A stretch of 64,000 nucleotides of DNA, taken from the NCBI GenBank assembly GCA_947502835.1, contig CANNBJ010000002.1, positions 248,001-312,000 on the forward strand, in the 5' to 3' direction. Position 1 is the stretch's first letter, and each line of letters starts with the position of its first letter. The stretch comes from Bdellovibrionales bacterium (GTDB lineage: Bacteria > Bdellovibrionota > UBA1018 > CAIMNF01). Below, piece by piece: positions 1 to 7,250 of the stretch. Both the position numbers and the translations under genes were made by a program. Under the pieces are notes generated by a model. That model saw nothing but the letters and a program-made list of their open reading frames with translations. It was not told the DNA's origin and did not search any database.

Positions 1-2
1 AG

Positions 3-290
3 AGGACCGGAACTGTGGTGATGGGGGACCGTGTGAGCATTGCGCCGGTTGCGATCTCTCATGGAGATCTTTCCATTCAGGTCAAGGGCCAGGCCAAGCC
101 CGAGCGTTTGATGGAGTTCAAACCGGGCCCTCGAGCAGATGCGGATCGAGGTCTTCTCAATGCAAATGCAACCGTTGCGGATCTTGTGAAGCTCTTGAAT
201 GCCCTCGGAGTGGCTCCGAAGGACATGACAGCGATTTTCCAAACGATCAAGGCCACCGGGGCGTTGCAGGCCGAGTTGGAGTTCATTTGA
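3..290 (+). CDS. flgI: Flagellar P-ring protein FlgI, C-terminal part (gene cut by window edge)
   Basis: This is the last 95 codons of FlgI, the periplasmic protein that forms the P ring around the flagellar rod in the peptidoglycan layer. The frame is open from the window edge. It shows the family's C-terminal pattern: RTGTVVMGD, then SIAPVAISHGDLSI, then the helix ATVADLVKLLNALGV and a final ALQAELEFI. The natural start lies outside the window. The following genes (flgJ, flgM, flgN, flgK, flgL) run in the same direction, so this is the late rod/hook part of a flagellar operon. The assignment is secure from both sequence and context. Confidence 0.95.
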   Translation, partial: RTGTVVMGDRVSIAPVAISHGDLSIQVKGQAKPERLMEFKPGPRADADRGLLNANATVADLVKLLNALGVAPKDMTAIFQTIKATGALQAELEFI

Positions 291-337
291 AAGGTATGTG
301 CAAACGGAGGTAAGGACGGACGCAAGTCCAAGGAAGG

Positions 338-499
338 ATGAAAAAGAGCTCGATGATCCAGGAAACAGAAATGAAGCAACGATCTGCTAGGATGGTGGAT
401 CCTCTCAAATCTTTTCAATTCATGGAGCTCCCGTCGGAACAAGAGGTTCCAGTTCTCCCCCGTTCTTTTGCACAAGGGGCCGGGGGTGTCTTGAAATGA
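338..499 (+). CDS. Small ORF of 53 residues between flgI and flgJ, coupled to flgJ by ATGA
   Basis: An open frame starts at an ATG directly preceded by the purine-rich tract AAGGAAGG. It ends in a TGA that overlaps the flgJ ATG (ATGA at 496-499). The predicted product begins MKKSSMIQETEMKQ and ends GAGGVLK, with no membrane segment or recognised domain. Further in-frame ATGs at 353, 371, 392 and 422 could be the true start. The tight overlap suggests translation of this frame feeds ribosomes into flgJ, so it could be a leader peptide rather than a functional protein. I recognise no homologue. Confidence is moderate because evidence is only the overlap, the purine-rich tract and the operon position. 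Confidence 0.45.
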   Translation: MKKSSMIQETEMKQRSARMVDPLKSFQFMELPSEQEVPVLPRSFAQGAGGVLK

Positions 500-510
500 A
501 GACACCCCCG
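481..510 (+). promoter_or_regulatory. Perfect 12-bp hairpin with the flgJ start codon in its loop
   Basis: Bases 481-492 (CGGGGGTGTCTT) are exactly complementary to 499-510. The six-base loop at 493-498 contains the flgJ ATG. In RNA this very stable stem would hide the flgJ start unless a ribosome finishing the upstream small ORF melts it. A translational-coupling role is inference; the hairpin itself is read directly. Confidence 0.65.
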
Positions 511-870
511 GCGAACCTTGGACCCTCGCCTCAGGTTCAAAAAAATGACGATCCCAGAATCACCCCGGAGATGCGAAAGGCTGCCGAGGGCCTGGAAGCG
601 ATCTTCACCTCCGAGATGATGAAGGCCATGAGAGGGACGGTCCAAAAGTCAGAGTTTTCCCTTAAAAACTCGGGATCCGAAGTCTATGAGGGTATGCTCG
701 ATCAGGAGTATGCCGAAACCTCCGCCCGTCAGAACGCCATAGGTCTTTCAGGACAAATTCTTGATTATTGGTTGCGCTCGATGCCTGACCCGAAGTACAA
801 TCTAAGGAAGAGTCCGGACGCGGGCTCAATGCGTACAGGAGGTACACATGAGGATCAATCCAGCGAATAG
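496..870 (+). CDS. flgJ: Flagellar rod-binding protein FlgJ, short form without muramidase domain
   Basis: The 124-residue protein matches the FlgJ N-terminal rod-binding domain: AAEGLEAIFTSEMMKAMR at residues 29-46 and GMLDQEYAE around 66-74. FlgJ caps and guides rod assembly in the periplasm. The C-terminal peptidoglycan hydrolase domain found in enterobacterial FlgJ (about 310 residues) is absent, as is usual in many deltaproteobacteria, so another enzyme must open the wall. The ATG at 496 is the only plausible start: the frame is open back to a TAG at 388 but has no ATG, GTG or TTG there. It lies in a hairpin loop and overlaps the preceding small ORF. Its 3' end overlaps flgM by 23 bases. 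Confidence 0.88.
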   Translation: MKTPPANLGPSPQVQKNDDPRITPEMRKAAEGLEAIFTSEMMKAMRGTVQKSEFSLKNSGSEVYEGMLDQEYAETSARQNAIGLSGQILDYWLRSMPDPKYNLRKSPDAGSMRTGGTHEDQSSE

Positions 871-1174
871 TTCCCCGGTTCAGGGGTCTGAAACTCAAGC
901 GAGCAAAAAAGCAGAGAAAGCCAAAGCACAATCCTATGAGGGAAAGTCTGGCGGAGCGGCAGGGTCCATCAAGTCCGATTCTGTCAATGCTGAGATTTCA
1001 ACCAAGGCGCGGGATATGGCCAAGGCAAAGCAGATTGCCTCGGATTCATCCGATGTTCGCGAGGCCAAGATCGCTGAATTGCGCGAGAAGATTCAAAACA
1101 AAACCTATAATGTGAGTGCGGATGCGATTGCTGATCGTCTTGTGGATGATCATTTGCGAATGGCAGGGGCCTGA
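848..1174 (+). CDS. flgM: Anti-sigma-28 factor FlgM
   Basis: The 108-residue protein binds and inhibits the flagellar sigma factor FliA until the hook is complete, then is exported. The N-terminal half is low-complexity, rich in Ser, Ala and Lys, as expected for a disordered exported protein. The C-terminal sigma-binding region is recognisable: AKIAELREKIQNKTYNV at residues 73-89, followed by SADAIADRLVDDHL. The start has a strong AGGAGGT site at 838-844 and lies inside the end of flgJ. The position between flgJ and flgN is typical. A FliA-like promoter is seen elsewhere in the window, before the gene at 49243. Confidence 0.9.
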   Translation: MRINPANSSPVQGSETQASKKAEKAKAQSYEGKSGGAAGSIKSDSVNAEISTKARDMAKAKQIASDSSDVREAKIAELREKIQNKTYNVSADAIADRLVDDHLRMAGA

Positions 1175-1202
1175 AATCATTTAACAGCAACCTCCAAGCA
1201 GG

Positions 1203-1766
1203 ATGCGGGTGAGGAAGAGCATGGAAGAGCAGCAGGATCAGAATTCGAATCCGGGAAAAAGGCTTCATGAGAGCCTGCAGAACCTCATTGGCCTGCATCG
1301 GCAACTGTATGAAATCACCAAGCACGAGCATGAGGCGATCACCCAGGCGGACACGAAGGCCACTTATGAATCGGTTGCGAACAAGGAGGCGTTGATTCAC
1401 TGGATCCACCAAGCCGAGCTGGAGCGCCAGGCAGTCACCCTTGCGCTGAAAAAATCTGAAGGGTTCGACGAGGACTCCAATCCCTCCCTGAAGGAGCTGA
1501 TTCTCCACTATCAGTCGTTGAATCCCGAGCTTGCTACCAGGTTGCAAGCAGACTTGAGTGCCCTCGTGATTCTGGTGGAACGGGTCAAAAAACAAAACCA
1601 AATCAACGGGAGTCTGATCGAACAATCACTCAAGCACATCAACAATATGAAGGGAAACATCTTCGGAGAAACCACCCATCAAGGAAAAACCTACAACCAG
1701 ATGGGCCAAAAAAACCAGGTCGGCGGAACTCCCCATGGACCCCGCTTGGTATCAAAAGAGGTTTAG
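1203..1766 (+). CDS. flgN: FlgN-type export chaperone for hook-associated proteins
   Basis: The 187-residue predicted helical protein lies directly before flgK and flgL, whose products FlgN chaperones to the flagellar export gate. The FlgN-family pattern is visible in the N-terminal half: a helix with LIGLHRQLYEITKHEHEAI, then KEALIHWIHQAELERQAV, and a later LSALVILVERVKKQNQIN. Sequence identity in this family is low, so position carries much of the weight. Two starts are possible: the ATG at 1203 (MRVRKS) or the ATG at 1221 (MEEQQ), the latter preceded by GAGGAAG. The stop lies three bases before flgK. Confidence 0.82.
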   Translation: MRVRKSMEEQQDQNSNPGKRLHESLQNLIGLHRQLYEITKHEHEAITQADTKATYESVANKEALIHWIHQAELERQAVTLALKKSEGFDEDSNPSLKELILHYQSLNPELATRLQADLSALVILVERVKKQNQINGSLIEQSLKHINNMKGNIFGETTHQGKTYNQMGQKNQVGGTPHGPRLVSKEV

Positions 1767-1769
1767 AGA

Positions 1770-3203
1770 ATGGCTTTGCTGAATGTCCTGCAAACCGGAA
1801 AATCCGGGATGAGCACCGCGAAAGCGGGAATCGCGACATCAGGGCATAACATTGCAAATGCAAGCAGCGAGGGATTCTCCAGGCAGCGGGTTCAGTCTGA
1901 GGCCGCCGTTGCAAAACAAGCAGCCGGACAGAATGGCGGACACTTCATCGGGGAGGGTTCCCGTATCGCTCGAGTGGAGCGAATCAACGATGAGTACCTT
2001 GAAAAACAGCTCCGCGAAGGGGCGAGAGATACGGCGTTTCATGAGGAAAAACAGGTTTTCCTGAACCAGGTGGAAGATGTTTTCAATGAGATGAACGGGG
2101 ACGGGTTGAATCGCCTGATTGCAAGATTCCACAACGACTTCAGGAAGCTTTCCAACGAGCCTACCTCCGAGGCAATCCGGCAGTCAGTTCGTGAATCATC
2201 CCAGGCCATGGTCCGTGACTTCAAAAGGCTCCGAGGCGAAGTGGAGAGCATACGCGGCCACATCGACAATCGTATCGAAGGAAGTGTCCGGGAACTTAAC
2301 ACCTTTGCGAGCGAACTTGCGGAATTGAACAGAAAAATCGTTCAAGCGGAGGTCCAGGGTACGGATGCTGCGAACGACTTGCGCGATCGTCGGGATCTCG
2401 TGGTCAAGAAAATGAACTCTTTGGTGGACATCACTGCCCACAAGGACAACCAGGGCAATCTCAATGTCGACATCAAGGGTGTCGGACCCCTGGTAACGGG
2501 GGTGGTCACCTCCGAGTATTCCCTTGCAAGGCACGGAGCAGTTGGCGAACAGGGTTCGGTTGAAAACTCACTTCAAATTTCAAGAAGCTCCAAGAGCGAA
2601 CATCATATCACCGACCAGTTCAAGGGTGGGCGGATCGGAGCGCAGGTTGAGGCCCGCGACCGGGCGGTGAACCAGGTTCTGTCCCGTTTGGATGAATTGG
2701 CATTCTCGATTTCAAACTCGGTGAATGAGCTGCATGAGAAAGGGTTCACTCTCGACGGGAAAACAGGTGTGAGATTCTTCGATGCACCGGCCCAGGTGGC
2801 AGGTGCCGCCGAACGAATCGGGTTGTCACATGAGGTCCTCGGAAACACCAATAATATCGCTGTGGCCTTGCAGCCAAACGCACCCAGTGACAATCGCAAT
2901 GCCCTTGCGATTGCAAACCTGCAGAACCACCATCTCATGAATGGCGGACACACAACGGTCGACGATTTCTACAACTCCATTGTCTCCGAGGTGGGAGTGG
3001 CCAGCTCGAGAAACAAAGAGGCTTTGGGTCAGCAACAGAGCATCATCACCCAGCTCAATCGCGTGCGTGATCAGGTTTCAGGGGTCTCGATTGACGAGGA
3101 AACCACGAACCTCATGCAGTTTCAGCATGCGTTCGATGCATCCGCACGGGTCATCCGGGTGGCGGACGAAATGATGGATACGGTATTGAAACTGAGGGGT
3201 TGA
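1770..3203 (+). CDS. flgK: Flagellar hook-associated protein 1 FlgK
   Basis: The 477-residue FlgK forms the first hook-filament junction ring. The N-terminal flagellin/rod-type helix is clear (GKSGMSTAKAGIATSGHNIA, then EGFSRQRV), and the C-terminal heptad segment has the axial-protein pattern NLMQFQHAFDASARVI. The central domain is shorter than in enterobacterial FlgK (about 547 residues). The start ATG follows AGAGG and sits three bases after flgN. FlgL follows eight bases later, so the pair is cotranscribed. The assignment is secure. Confidence 0.95.
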   Translation: MALLNVLQTGKSGMSTAKAGIATSGHNIANASSEGFSRQRVQSEAAVAKQAAGQNGGHFIGEGSRIARVERINDEYLEKQLREGARDTAFHEEKQVFLNQVEDVFNEMNGDGLNRLIARFHNDFRKLSNEPTSEAIRQSVRESSQAMVRDFKRLRGEVESIRGHIDNRIEGSVRELNTFASELAELNRKIVQAEVQGTDAANDLRDRRDLVVKKMNSLVDITAHKDNQGNLNVDIKGVGPLVTGVVTSEYSLARHGAVGEQGSVENSLQISRSSKSEHHITDQFKGGRIGAQVEARDRAVNQVLSRLDELAFSISNSVNELHEKGFTLDGKTGVRFFDAPAQVAGAAERIGLSHEVLGNTNNIAVALQPNAPSDNRNALAIANLQNHHLMNGGHTTVDDFYNSIVSEVGVASSRNKEALGQQQSIITQLNRVRDQVSGVSIDEETTNLMQFQHAFDASARVIRVADEMMDTVLKLRG

Positions 3204-3210
3204 GAACTAG

Positions 3211-4188
3211 ATGAGGGTTACGGATAACACCAATTTCGGAGTGGTTCGGGACAGCATCAGCAGGTCCAGGGGGCGGATGGAGAATCTGCAGATGGAGTCC
3301 GCCACCTTGAAAAAGCTGAATCGACCCTCCGATGATCCTGTGGGAGCCGCCAAGGTCTTGGAAGTGAGGACGGATAAAGTGAACAATGAACAATTTCAGG
3401 TGAATGCGAAACTTGCCCAGGCTTTCTTGGACAACACCGATCATGCTCTCGAGGAAATCAGCGAGATTGTGATGCGGGCGAAGGAAATCGCCATCAACCA
3501 GTCGAGCAATGCGAGCTCGACACCCGAGTCCCGGTACGGCGTGAGTGAAGAAGTAAGTCAGCTCTTTCAAAGGGCGGTTGCAACTGGAAACCGGCGAATC
3601 GGCGATCGTTATATTTTCGGTGGATTCAAAACCACCGCGGCCCCGGTCGATGCTGAAGGAAACTATCGTGGTGACGATGGTGAGGTGATGATTGAGGTGG
3701 GTCGGGAAGTTTTCATCGGAGCCAATGTTCCTGGCCACGAGGTTTTCAATACGAATCCTGAGGGCTCCCTGGATGGACAAAAGCTGAGAACCGGGCCGGG
3801 AGATGGGCCTGATCGCCGCCTCGCGGGCGAGTCGTCGCAGCCCGGACCCCAGAATTCGAATCTCTTTCAGCAGTTGAAGGCCCTTCGAACTGGTCTGCTC
3901 ACGGGGGACATCGAAACGATCCGGGGCACACTGGATACCTTTGATGATCTGTTGGGAAAGGTAATCTCCACCCGCGCGAAAATCGGAGCGAGGATTCAGA
4001 GTATTGAAGGGAACATGACCGCACTTGACCGGCATAACGTAACCAATGCCCAGTTAACCTCATCCATTGAAGATGCCGATATGACCCAAGTGGTGAGCGA
4101 CCTTGCCAAAGAGGAGACGGTTTTCAAGAGCAGTCTTGCGAGCTCCAAGCACCTGATTCAGCCTACGCTTTTGGACTTTCTGCGATAA
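3211..4188 (+). CDS. flgL: Flagellar hook-associated protein 3 FlgL
   Basis: The 325-residue FlgL forms the second hook-filament junction ring. The N-terminal flagellin-like domain shows the hallmark KLNRPSDDPVGAAKVL (residues about 35-50), and the C-terminal helix includes SSIEDADMTQVVSDLAKEE, the signature shared with flagellin. A variable region lies between. The start is an ATG eight bases after the flgK stop with a GAGGGG tract upstream. csrA follows after about 80 bases, so transcription may continue into it. The assignment is secure. Confidence 0.95.
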   Translation: MRVTDNTNFGVVRDSISRSRGRMENLQMESATLKKLNRPSDDPVGAAKVLEVRTDKVNNEQFQVNAKLAQAFLDNTDHALEEISEIVMRAKEIAINQSSNASSTPESRYGVSEEVSQLFQRAVATGNRRIGDRYIFGGFKTTAAPVDAEGNYRGDDGEVMIEVGREVFIGANVPGHEVFNTNPEGSLDGQKLRTGPGDGPDRRLAGESSQPGPQNSNLFQQLKALRTGLLTGDIETIRGTLDTFDDLLGKVISTRAKIGARIQSIEGNMTALDRHNVTNAQLTSSIEDADMTQVVSDLAKEETVFKSSLASSKHLIQPTLLDFLR

Positions 4189-4271
4189 TTCGCTTGTGAA
4201 ACCTGACTGAATACGCTAACAACCCCTTTGGGTAACGGATTGCTTCGTTGTTCAGTACATGGAGGTTGTTC

Positions 4272-4496
4272 ATGTTAGTGCTGACCCGCAAATTGGGCGA
4301 GACGATTGCGATTGATGATCATATCAAGATCACAGTCGTGCAAATCAAAGGCAAACAAGTCAGATTGGGGATTCAAGCCCCGAAAGAGACCAAGATACAC
4401 AGGGAAGAGGTCTATTCCCAGATCCAGGATCAAAACAAAGTTGCGGGAAGCGCCCCAACAAGTCTTGAAGACGTCACCAAGGCCTTCGAAGACTAG
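4272..4496 (+). CDS. csrA: Carbon storage regulator CsrA
   Basis: This 74-residue RNA-binding regulator binds GGA motifs in mRNA leaders and controls translation or stability. It begins with the canonical MLVLTRKLGETIAI and has the conserved VRLGIQAPKETKIHREEV segment that forms the RNA-binding face. I start at the ATG at 4272, six bases after the site GGAGGT (4261-4266), not at an upstream in-frame ATG that would add eight untypical residues. The leader contains ACATGGAGGT, so the ribosome site itself overlaps an AUGGA motif CsrA could bind (possible autoregulation, inferred). The neighbours flgL and fliW fit the known CsrA-FliW control of filament synthesis. Confidence 0.96.
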   Translation: MLVLTRKLGETIAIDDHIKITVVQIKGKQVRLGIQAPKETKIHREEVYSQIQDQNKVAGSAPTSLEDVTKAFED

Positions 4497-4577
4497 GCGT
4501 TACGCAGAGAGTCATCTTTCTACGGATAAAGTGTCAATTTATTGTTCTAGGTAAGAAAGATCCTTGCTCGTGTCCTT

Positions 4578-4599
4578 AAAGTCAGATTATTCTGATTTT
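4578..4599 (+). other. AT-rich hairpin between csrA and fliW
   Basis: Bases 4578-4586 (AAAGTCAGA) can pair with 4591-4599 around a TTAT loop, with one G-U pair. It is weak, and GGGG rather than a U run follows most of it, so it is at best an attenuating structure. The rest of the 4497-4628 gap shows no other clear signal before the fliW ribosome site GGAGG. Confidence 0.25.
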
Positions 4600-4628
4600 G
4601 GGGATGAGATCTGTCCCTGGAGGTAGTT

Positions 4629-5168
4629 GTGGTCGTACAAACAGGACGTTTTGGCCAGATAGAAGTTTCCACAGACGAAATCATTTCGATTCCGAGCGGA
4701 ATACTTGGGTTTCCGGATGACCAGAATTTTTGTTTGGTGGATCCAGGAGACGAGACTCTGATCCTTTGGCTCCAGTCCCTGACAAATCCAAGGTTGGCTT
4801 TCCCTGTTCTTGAACCACGCATCTTCAAGTCCAATTACATCGTAAGGCTTTCTGCAGCAGAGTTGCGTGAGCTGCGCCTGGCTTCCATTCACGAGGCCAG
4901 TGTCTTCACGATCCTGACCATTCCGAGTCAGCTCCCCGAGATGACCGCCAACCTGAAAGCGCCGCTCGTCATCAATGTTCGCGATCGCATCGCAAAACAA
5001 GTAGTACTTCAAGAGAATGATCAGCCGATCAAGCATCCGGTTTTCAAAGAGCTTCGTGCCCAAATTGTGGCGTTTCGTGGCCTGCCCAAGGAATCGTCGA
5101 AAGCCGTCGACCGAGCTGTTCTTGCGGTCGATTCCCTTCCGCTTACGACGAAGGTCGAGCTGATTTGA
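4629..5168 (+). CDS. fliW: Flagellar assembly factor FliW, antagonist of CsrA
   Basis: The 179-residue FliW binds CsrA and, in species studied, flagellin, so free flagellin releases FliW to sequester CsrA and adjust flagellin translation. The family signature near the N-terminus is present: TGRFGQIEVSTDEIISIPSG followed by ILGFPDDQNFCLVDP. The start is a GTG at 4629 with GGAGGT a few bases upstream. It follows csrA, the usual partner position. The 3' end overlaps the end of the convergent TPR gene by 26 bases, so no terminator fits between them. The C-terminal tail is somewhat longer than in Bacillus FliW. Confidence 0.93.
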   Translation: MVVQTGRFGQIEVSTDEIISIPSGILGFPDDQNFCLVDPGDETLILWLQSLTNPRLAFPVLEPRIFKSNYIVRLSAAELRELRLASIHEASVFTILTIPSQLPEMTANLKAPLVINVRDRIAKQVVLQENDQPIKHPVFKELRAQIVAFRGLPKESSKAVDRAVLAVDSLPLTTKVELI

Positions 5169-5841
5169 TCAAATCAAGATACGCAATCGCTTCCCGGTGA
5201 ACCGGGTCAAACTCTAGCACCGACTCCCATTCAAGTTCTGCGTCGAGCACGTTTCCTTGGCTGTAGTGGAGAAGGCCTAATTGAACACGAACGGAGAGAT
5301 CGGTTGTCCTTTCTTGCTTCAGTTGCTGCAAGTCCTGGATCGCGCGCGTAATGAAGCCTTTCTTTGCCAATGCTTTCGCTCTTTTCACGCGCATGTCGAT
5401 GGATCCGGGGTCAAGGACAATCGCCTTGTTGTACTCTTCAATTGCCTCGTCAAAACGACGGTATCGAAAGTACAGGTCTCCCATCTCGAAATGTTTCACT
5501 GCGAACCTTCGATCAATTTGCAGATCATCTCCGATCTGCTTTAAAAATACGCTTTGATTCGCCTGCTCAAACACCTTCTTGGCCTCGTCATAGCGGCCAA
5601 TGTCATTCAGGATGATGCTGAGGCAGACCGCGGAATCTGTGTGCTTTGGCTCAATGAACAAAGCGCGCCGCAGATCCTCGATCGAGTCCACCAGGCGTCC
5701 TTGATAGGATCGCAAGAGCCCGCGAAGATAGTAGAAGTCGGCGTTGTCCGGCTCAAGGGAAAGCCCCTTCTTGAGTTGCTCCTCGGCGACAGCATACTTT
5801 TTCTGTTGAATGTTCTTCTGGATTTCTTTGGGTGGAATCAT
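5143..5841 (-). CDS. Soluble TPR-repeat protein
   Basis: The 232-residue protein is built of tetratricopeptide repeats, for example AEEQLKKGLSLEPDNADFYY near the start and FDEAIEEYNKAIVLDPGSID in the middle. There is no signal peptide or membrane segment, so it is probably a cytoplasmic protein-interaction scaffold. It is the last gene of a three-gene minus-strand run behind BamD and the TPR/SH3 protein, five bases after the bamD stop. The specific partner cannot be told from sequence. Its 3' end overlaps fliW, which is convergent. Confidence 0.85.
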   Translation of the reverse strand: MIPPKEIQKNIQQKKYAVAEEQLKKGLSLEPDNADFYYLRGLLRSYQGRLVDSIEDLRRALFIEPKHTDSAVCLSIILNDIGRYDEAKKVFEQANQSVFLKQIGDDLQIDRRFAVKHFEMGDLYFRYRRFDEAIEEYNKAIVLDPGSIDMRVKRAKALAKKGFITRAIQDLQQLKQERTTDLSVRVQLGLLHYSQGNVLDAELEWESVLEFDPVHREAIAYLDLIKSARPSS

Positions 5842-5845
5842 GGCC

Positions 5846-6496
5846 TCATTCCGCCTTGAGTTTTTCCATCAGGGCCTTGGCCCGGGGCGCCGGATCCGAC
5901 TCGCCATAAAGAGTGAGAATCTTTTCCAGGCGCATCCGCGCTGAATCCGGCTTCTTACGCTTGATGTAAAACTGTGCGATTTCGAGCTCCTTTTCGGCGA
6001 GTTTGTTATACGCCTTTTTCTTCATTTCAGATGCTGCTGTCCTGAACTCCCCATCAGGATGTCTCCGGAGGTAAAGCGAAAAGGTACTGATCGCACTCTC
6101 TGCCGAGCGAAGGTCACGGGCAATGGTGGTAGGAATATCATTGTAGAATGCCTCGCCCGCACGAAACAAGGCATAGGGAGCCCGATCATGTTTCGGATAC
6201 AACTCCACGAAGGTCTCATAAGCAGAGGCGGCCTCTGGATAGGATTCCTGCAGAAAGTAAACATCTCCGATCCTGAGCTGGGCAAGCGCTCCATAACTGG
6301 AGTACGAAAACTTGCTCTTGATCACACGCAATTTATCCAACGCAAGAAGAAACCGGTCGTTCTTCACGTCCTCGTCCGCGTCCTCGTACATCTCTTTTGG
6401 ATCATTCTCATTGATGGCCTTCCCGGCGCACCCCAAGAATATCTCGCAGGTGCCCAAGAGCAAAAAGAGGGCGAAAAAGGTTTTCAGAGCTCGCAT
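5846..6496 (-). CDS. bamD: BamD-like outer membrane assembly lipoprotein
   Basis: The 216-residue lipoprotein has a signal peptide ending IFLGC, with the lipidated Cys at residue 23. TPR-like helices follow, including PEAASAYETFVELYPKHDRA and the later NKLAEKELEIAQFYIKRKKP, a pattern typical of BamD/YfiO. BamD is the essential lipoprotein of the Bam machine that inserts beta-barrel proteins into the outer membrane. I start at 6496 because AGGAG lies just upstream and the signal peptide begins there; an upstream in-frame ATG at 6538 lies within the preceding gene. No bamA is nearby. A generic TPR lipoprotein remains possible, but the C-terminal LEIAQFYIKR motif supports BamD. Confidence 0.85.
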   Translation of the reverse strand: MRALKTFFALFLLLGTCEIFLGCAGKAINENDPKEMYEDADEDVKNDRFLLALDKLRVIKSKFSYSSYGALAQLRIGDVYFLQESYPEAASAYETFVELYPKHDRAPYALFRAGEAFYNDIPTTIARDLRSAESAISTFSLYLRRHPDGEFRTAASEMKKKAYNKLAEKELEIAQFYIKRKKPDSARMRLEKILTLYGESDPAPRAKALMEKLKAE

Positions 6497-6504
6497 ACAT
6501 TCTC

Positions 6505-7200
6505 CTAAAGCGGCAAGAGGCTCGAAGCGGGCAGCCATGCGGTTTCGTTCCCCTTATAGCGCACTTTTTGCCATGTTTCATTTTCATTTGCGCTGGACGG
6601 CGAGCCCACCATTCTGACCTTCACACCCGTTTCAATCGGTGAAATCTCGGGGAATGTGAGCCCCGGACCGCTCCGGAGGAGCTCCTTTACGATCAATACG
6701 GCAGGAGGATTGGAATTGGCCGAGCGATACAGCCCATAGAATGCGAAAATAACGATCAGGCCGAAAACCCCGAACCAACCGGAGGGCTTGAGCAGGGCTT
6801 TGAGCAGGCTCCGCGTTTTCAAGTAAGCCCGAATCCACAACAGGGAAACGATCAATGTGATCATTCCGATGACTCCGAAAATCTCGTCTCCCTGGATCCG
6901 ATCAGAGAAAAGCTCAAGCGGGCTTGAAGTGGAGTCGATGCCGATTTCCGAGCCTATCGAACTGAGGTGCTTTTGGAGAGCTTGCTTCGCAAGGTTGAGA
7001 TTCCGCTGCACCTCAGGATCATGGGGTTTCAGGTGGTTTGATTTTTCGAGATATGCGACCGCAGGACCCGGCAAACCCATCTTTCCGTGCAGAACGCCAA
7101 GATTGTAAAAATAGGTGGCGTCATAAGTGGGCGTGGTTTTCAAGGCCTCGATCGCCTCCTTGAATTTTCCGGAGTGCTCGAGCTGCGACAAATCTGCCAT
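6505..7200 (-). CDS. TPR / two-TM / SH3-like membrane protein, BatE-like
   Basis: The 231-residue protein has an N-terminal TPR segment (residues about 10-75), two transmembrane helices (about 107-127, IFGVIGMITLIVSLLW, and about 143-160, WFGVFGLIVIFAFYGLY) and a C-terminal SH3-like domain ending WQKVRYKGNETAWLPASSL. This TPR-TM-TM-SH3 order is that of BatE-type proteins of Bat (aerotolerance) operons. The rest of a Bat operon lies at 18.4-25.8 kb, without a BatE, so this may be its relocated member (inference). It heads a minus-strand run with BamD 8 bases downstream. Confidence 0.75.
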   Translation of the reverse strand: MADLSQLEHSGKFKEAIEALKTTPTYDATYFYNLGVLHGKMGLPGPAVAYLEKSNHLKPHDPEVQRNLNLAKQALQKHLSSIGSEIGIDSTSSPLELFSDRIQGDEIFGVIGMITLIVSLLWIRAYLKTRSLLKALLKPSGWFGVFGLIVIFAFYGLYRSANSNPPAVLIVKELLRSGPGLTFPEISPIETGVKVRMVGSPSSANENETWQKVRYKGNETAWLPASSLLPL

Positions 7201-7250
7201 TTGGCTTAATGTAGCGAGAGGGTCTCTTTGATTGCAACAAAAATAAGGTT

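Noticed and set aside
3151-4035. A 294-codon open frame antisense to flgL
   Set aside because: FlgL signatures at both ends of the plus-strand frame make it a shadow.
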